A stretch of 64,000 bases of DNA, taken from Gyrodactylus bullatarudis (taxonomy: Eukaryota > Platyhelminthes > Monogenea > Gyrodactylidea > Gyrodactylidae). A program made the position numbers and the translations under genes. The DNA is taken from positions 62,001 through 126,000 of the forward strand of contig SSNU01000200.1 of assembly GCA_012064415.1 (NCBI GenBank), in the 5' to 3' direction. Every line of letters begins with the position of its first letter. Position 1 is the first letter of the stretch. Below, piece by piece: positions 59,661 to 64,000 of the stretch. The notes beneath the pieces are model-generated. The model ran no database searches, was not told the origin of the DNA, and saw nothing but the letters and a program-made list of their open reading frames with translations.

Positions 59661-62298
59661 GAGTTGAATAAATCACTTTTAGGTGTTAAACCCTAATACT
59701 ACTCAGGGGGAATGGTAGATTATAATCAGAATATACCTAGAATACACCAGATTCTCCATATTCACCTGTATGACAATACTCCAAAAATGGATTTTTGCTT
59801 AATTAGATTCATTTTAAATTAATCAACTCTGATCGTCATTGGCTTACTTGATCATTTAGCTTACCTATACTTTACAATGATCGACATTTGCTTAGTGGCC
59901 AAAATTATATCCATCATGAATGATAATGAAATATGGATTTTCTGTAACTCAGAACTCCTAGCGAAGGAATCCTTCGTAAGGAATAATCTTATGAAGGCTT
60001 CCCTTAGCCCATGCATACACTCAGTATGTAGTGGAATTAGAAAAATTTCCAACAATCGTCCCAACTTTGAAAGATTTTTGAAATGTGGCTGTAGAGTTTC
60101 TATTTACAAAGGTATAAACCTAACAATTTTTAAACTTCAGGAACCTTTTTGTCACAGAAGTTCATTGAAATTGACATGGGGATGCAACTTTTGTTCTATT
60201 TTGCATCAGGTATTCTTTATTCTCAGATATTAAAATTGTAAGATGCTTGTATTTTGATAATTTTCAAGGAATTTTCCTACGTGCGTCATTGAATAACCAA
60301 ATATTAGGAGGAAATTATTGCAGATATACACCTAGATAACATGATATTGAAGTAGCACCAAATTCTCATTTTTTGAACTTTTAAAATTTTTTGTTTATTT
60401 CAAAGTGAGAGAGTCGATTTTTAAGAAAGAGAAATCAAACATGTTGAATCGAAAATTCGTGGAAAAATCGAATTTAAACTTATTGATGATTTTCCCTACT
60501 TGAAAATCGATGAAATTTTGAAAATTCAAAATCCCTGAAAAATGACGAATTTATCAAAATTTTCATGATGATTATCGGTTTTCTTGTCTTATTATGATAT
60601 TAAAAAACAACTTTCGATCACTCTGATGAGAATGAGAATTTGACGCTTCTTCAAGATTTGTAATTTGCCATAGTTTCACTAAAATTTTTTTCTCCATATC
60701 TTGATAGTGGGCCTCATGATCTAGAATCCATTTTTTAATGGAAAAATTGAAAATTTTGTAAAAATCTTATATTCCCATCTTCATACTAACTAGCTTTAAA
60801 TGAAACGAAAATATCTAAAAGAAAATAAAATAGATTTCGGTTAGAGATGAGTGGATCATATAGGAGCTTTCGATAGAGAGACTCGCAAGTTCAGGATGGT
60901 CAATATTACTCACAATTAACAGATAAATATATTCTAACTGGCTCAACTAAAATAACCATCGAATAACAGTCGAATGGAGAGGATACTCTCAATGGACGAT
61001 CGCTGGTTACTGAATTATCACAGTTTATATTACGTCAATTTCAGAGGTAATTCGATCCATATATCTATCTGTAGAATTACAGCTAGAGGAGAAGCTTGGA
61101 TTCTTTCTAAATCACTTGCCTGAGTATACGTCAGGTTCGTGAGGAGTGGAGCTAGATAATCAAAGTTATACAGGACTAAGGATTTGTAGGCCTTTTAGTC
61201 TTAGTTTGGGCGTTTTAGAGAATTTTAAAATGGAATTGATTTTGGAAAGATTTGAAATTAGATCTATTTTTAATTTAGAGTTAAACCTAAGATCTAAGTT
61301 AAGGGAGACAATTTCTTCAGGAAGTAGAAGAGATTCAAGGAAGGTTCATAATGCGAGCATTATTTTGCAGTTTTATAGAGCCCGATGACTTAAAGTAAAT
61401 CTTTAAGAAGGCAGAAGTTTCTTTTGATTTTAAAATGTCAAGGAAGTTTTTAATCCTGAAGACGCACTTAATTATAATAATAATATATAATGACCCTTGT
61501 GATTAATCCAGAATCTCACAGGACAAATGGTATACTCAAAAAATTTACTGAAACTAAAACTTGGCATAATTTCAAGAAAGAAACGATCGACAATAAATAT
61601 TATTTTGATGAATGAAAAAAATTCATGTTACCTAAAAAGGCTTCAGAAGGGTGAATCCATGTAAAATTCTGATTTCAAACAATCTGAAGCTTATTATTTT
61701 TCTACCACAGTGTCCCCCTTAATTCTTATTGGTCAATCAGGGTCAGAAGTGCGACACTAAATAAAGGGAACTGTTTTTTTTTCTTTATGTACAATTACAT
61801 GTAACCCCGTGCGTATGTAAATGGGTCTATTAAGGGGTACTCTTTTAACTTTGAAACCTCATAGCTTTTGACAGGAAACTCCAATAAAAATAAAACTTAT
61901 ATATTCGAAATCAGCTCAATGAGATGAACAAATTGATATAAAGTTTATCTGCGTACGAGTTTTCAATCCTCAATTAATAAGAAAAGACTGTAATTTTCGC
62001 GTTTGAACCGCTTAATCGGCTCAATAATAAAATAAAATTATATTTCAAATACATTAACTAACTAGAATAACTATTTGGCTAACTTTTAAGACCAATTTTT
62101 TTTTCGTAGCATATAGTTGAGAAAAGTTACAGCTCTTGAAAGAGAAAAACTCAAAAAAATCTTTAACGGCCGATGGCGGCTGTAAAAAAATTTTGACGAA
62201 GAAACGAATAGCACCATGAGAATCAGCGTGAAAAACTGAACAACATATAGAAATTTCAGCCTGGTTGTGAAGGTAAAGTGATTTTTTGTTGCACAGTG
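59661..62298. other. AT-rich region with unrecognised frames and MITE debris
   Basis: Frames at 59877-60233 (+) and 59861-60064 (-) overlap in antisense and neither has a domain I know; the minus one may be degraded PLE. 60640-60790 is one arm of the AAGATGGGAAT-ended MITE family. 61146-61388 is a basic open frame without known motifs. 61497-61630 is a dispersed repeat. Confidence 0.45.
61497..61630 (+). repeat. Dispersed repeat shared with 33055-33180, possibly coding
   Basis: CTTGTGATTAATCCAGAATCTCACAGG... aligns with 33055-33180. The frame reads LVINPESHRTNGILKKFTE, then KTWHNFKKETIDNKY, and differs from the other copy partly at third positions. It looks like a fragment of an unidentified protein or transposon ORF. 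Confidence 0.55.
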
Positions 62299-63275
62299 CT
62301 AGTTGAGGAACGAATCTTGATTTAATCATCTTTATCTTTCATTTCTTTTTGAATCAACAATTTAAGTTTTGCAAGGCTTATCTTAACATGCCTAATTTTT
62401 TCCCAATTATTCGATGGATGGGATAGTGGAAGTTTTTTTTATTATTTTTATCATCAAGGGGGTCTCAATTTAAAAATTTTAGTCCAATGAAGTCGGAGGT
62501 ATCGGTCACATGGTTGAGATGGACGAGACTAAGCTGGCCAGACGAAAATATCATCGTGGTCGTATTCTGAGAAATGAATGGGTTGTTGACGCTTATGACC
62601 GAGAGACCAAGTGTATTCGTCTGGAAATTGTTACAGAGCACAATCAACTGGTTCTAGGGAACTTTATCACTGAAAATATACTCCTAGGCTCAACATTAAT
62701 CTCTGATGAATGGCGAGGGTACTCGGAGTGGGCTACTGCTGGCTATTGGCATCTGAAGATAAACCATCGTCGCAATTATGTGGATCCAACTGACAATACG
62801 GTCCATACTAACTGTGTTGAGAGAGTCTGGCGAACCATGAAGGAGAATATAAACCGGACCGTCGCGATGCACAGAATTGAAGGAGAGATTAAAATTTTCG
62901 AGTATCTCTTTAACAAGAAATCTATGGACTGGAAAGGATTTTTCAACAGCCTTCTAATAGCTTTCTTTGATCCTGAAAATAGAGATGCTCCTGTTATAAA
63001 CTTCAATCAAAGAGATGTTGATCGAATTATTATTAATGATGATATTGATGATGTTGATTTAGATAACTCATTGTTCAATTATTAGATTTAAAATTTATTA
63101 TGACTTGTATTTTAAAGATCTATTTTAAATATACTTTTTACCATATTTTCAGTCTTTAAGTTCTAGTTTCTATCAATATTTTATAACCTCAGTAACTTCA
63201 GAAATAACCATAATTGTTGATTCAAAAAGAAATGAAAGATAAAGATGATTAAATTAAGATTCGTTCCTCAACTAG
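62299..63275 (+). mobile_element. Merlin/IS1595-type DNA transposon with 63-bp TIRs
   Basis: The left TIR (62299-62361, CTAGTTGAGGAACGAATCTT on) is mirrored almost perfectly at 63212-63275, reaching GAATCAACAATT inward. The 977-bp element contains one transposase ORF with an IS1595/Merlin-type DDE core. I see no 8-9 bp target duplication directly outside the TIRs (GCACAGTG versus GACATACA), so the true ends or the insertion site may have diverged. Confidence 0.85.
62510..63085 (+). CDS. Merlin/IS1595 (ISXO2-like) DDE transposase, N-terminus missing
   Basis: Cut-and-paste transposase acting on its own TIRs. From the ATG: VEMDETKLARRKYHRGR with catalytic D5, LISDEWRGYSEW with D66, then INHRRNYVDP and HTNCVERVWRTMKE with E104. 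This is the D-D-E order and spacing of the ISXO2/Merlin family, including its typical VNHxxxFVDP...HTNxIExxW signature. The frame extends upstream through SNEVGGIGH but meets TAG at 62480-62482. That TAG follows a T-rich stretch and could be a splice acceptor (TTTTAG|TCC). The N-terminal zinc-binding region expected in the family is not visible upstream. The 191-residue C-terminal part is intact, with no internal stops. It may be an active spliced element or a recently truncated copy. Confidence 0.88.
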   Translation: MVEMDETKLARRKYHRGRILRNEWVVDAYDRETKCIRLEIVTEHNQLVLGNFITENILLGSTLISDEWRGYSEWATAGYWHLKINHRRNYVDPTDNTVHTNCVERVWRTMKENINRTVAMHRIEGEIKIFEYLFNKKSMDWKGFFNSLLIAFFDPENRDAPVINFNQRDVDRIIINDDIDDVDLDNSLFNY

Positions 63276-64000
63276 GACATACACAATTGTATTAGGAATA
63301 GTATTCAGTGGACAATGGAAAATTTTTTAAAGAGTCTGTTAAAAAAGTTAATTACAGGATCAAAATTTTATGCTGATTCCAAATCTGTTCTCAGAATCCT
63401 GATATCGTTCTCAGTTTCAGAGATAATGGGGAAAAACGAATTTTGGGAAAATTTCAAATTAAAAATATTTTTAAATTAGATTTTCGCAAAAGTAATTATA
63501 GTTATTATTTTATGATGAGAACCGACGAAAATAAAGAGCTCATATTAACCCAGAATCTATTTTCGTTTTCTACCTACAAAATGCAAGACATTAGTCAGCA
63601 AAATGATAATTATAGTTAATTAAGATTTTTTTAGATAAAGTGAGAAAGTATAAAATTCTGCGTCGAATGATGGGTCTTTTTATGTGTGCTTGAGGAAAAT
63701 AAGCCACTAAAATTTGCGGTCAAAGTAAAAAATATTTATTTTTCTAATTTTTGGTAAAATTTTCTGCTCTCATCTCCTGAAAAGTCTGGTTTCCAATGAG
63801 ATATTTCAAAATTTTGTGCTGATTCCGAATCTGGTGTTTTCTTTTTCATACCTATTTCGAGTCTCCCAGAATGCATCTGAATCATTGAGTGCTTTTTTTA
63901 GCCCGAGTATCAATCCCCGTTTTTATCAATGTTTTTTTTTTAAAGTTTATGCAACCACCTTAGTACTTCGAAGATGGAAAGATTGTTTTAAGATGATCCT
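63276..64000. other. AT-rich DNA, no gene seen
   Basis: No gene recognised. TATGATGAGAACCGACGAAAA at about 63508-63528 resembles the hammerhead-like core of the 17 kb and 58 kb copies but lacks their flanks and the first C of the motif. Confidence 0.45.

Noticed and set aside
63508..63530. TGATGAGAACCGACGAAAA as another hammerhead copy
   Set aside because: It lacks the initial C of the core and the flanks of the other copies, and stem I cannot form; kept only as a note.
1..64000. CRISPR array, operons, phage or plasmid features
   Set aside because: No spaced identical short repeats and no prokaryotic gene organisation; introns and gene families are metazoan.

Overview
The window is AT-rich animal DNA (my estimate is about 70% A+T). 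Its genes are split by GT-AG introns and encode metazoan families: rhodopsin-like GPCRs, a DENN-domain Rab regulator, an F-box/WD40 protein, an Argonaute and a chromodomain-ankyrin protein. Together with Penelope-like, piggyBac, Merlin-type and LINE debris, this points to an invertebrate. A small arthropod such as a mite is possible, but that is a guess. There is no bacterial organisation.

Layout. Positions 1-20,300 are gene-poor and hold decayed transposons: half of a piggyBac copy, two Penelope-like element (PLE) fragments with a GIY-YIG endonuclease, a second piggyBac remnant and several foldback MITEs. There is an 893-base run of N at 2688-3580. Positions 20,343-31,400 hold two GPCR genes, head to head, with 158 bases between their start codons. 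The plus-strand gene has one 7.6-kb intron full of repeats, including a perfect 218-bp inverted repeat. Positions 31,400-33,600 are AT-rich and repetitive. Positions 33,615-58,391 are the gene-dense part: Argonaute (-), an MPP8-like chromodomain/ankyrin protein (-), a DENND1-like protein (-) and an FBXW9-like protein (+, divergent from the DENN gene). Positions 58,400-64,000 are again transposon debris: a decayed PLE on the minus strand, unrecognised AT-rich sequence, and a Merlin/IS1595-type transposase between 63-bp inverted repeats.

The most interesting themes are about genome defence and retroelements. (1) An Argonaute with a complete DEDH slicer tetrad sits just downstream of, and on the same strand as, a chromodomain-ankyrin gene built like MPP8, the H3K9me3 reader of the HUSH silencing complex. 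(2) The Argonaute N-terminus is encoded by about ten short exons, all bounded by phase-2 introns and all multiples of 3. Four are 33-nt duplicates encoding an [14 protein letters not shown] repeat, so any could be skipped without a frameshift. (3) PLE 3' ends carry motifs that fit the hammerhead-ribozyme core. (4) Two long, perfect inverted repeats lie in introns of expressed-type genes and could be sources of hairpin RNA. I derived exon boundaries by reading splice sites and checking phase. The first Argonaute exon and part of the 5' end of the DENN gene remain unresolved.
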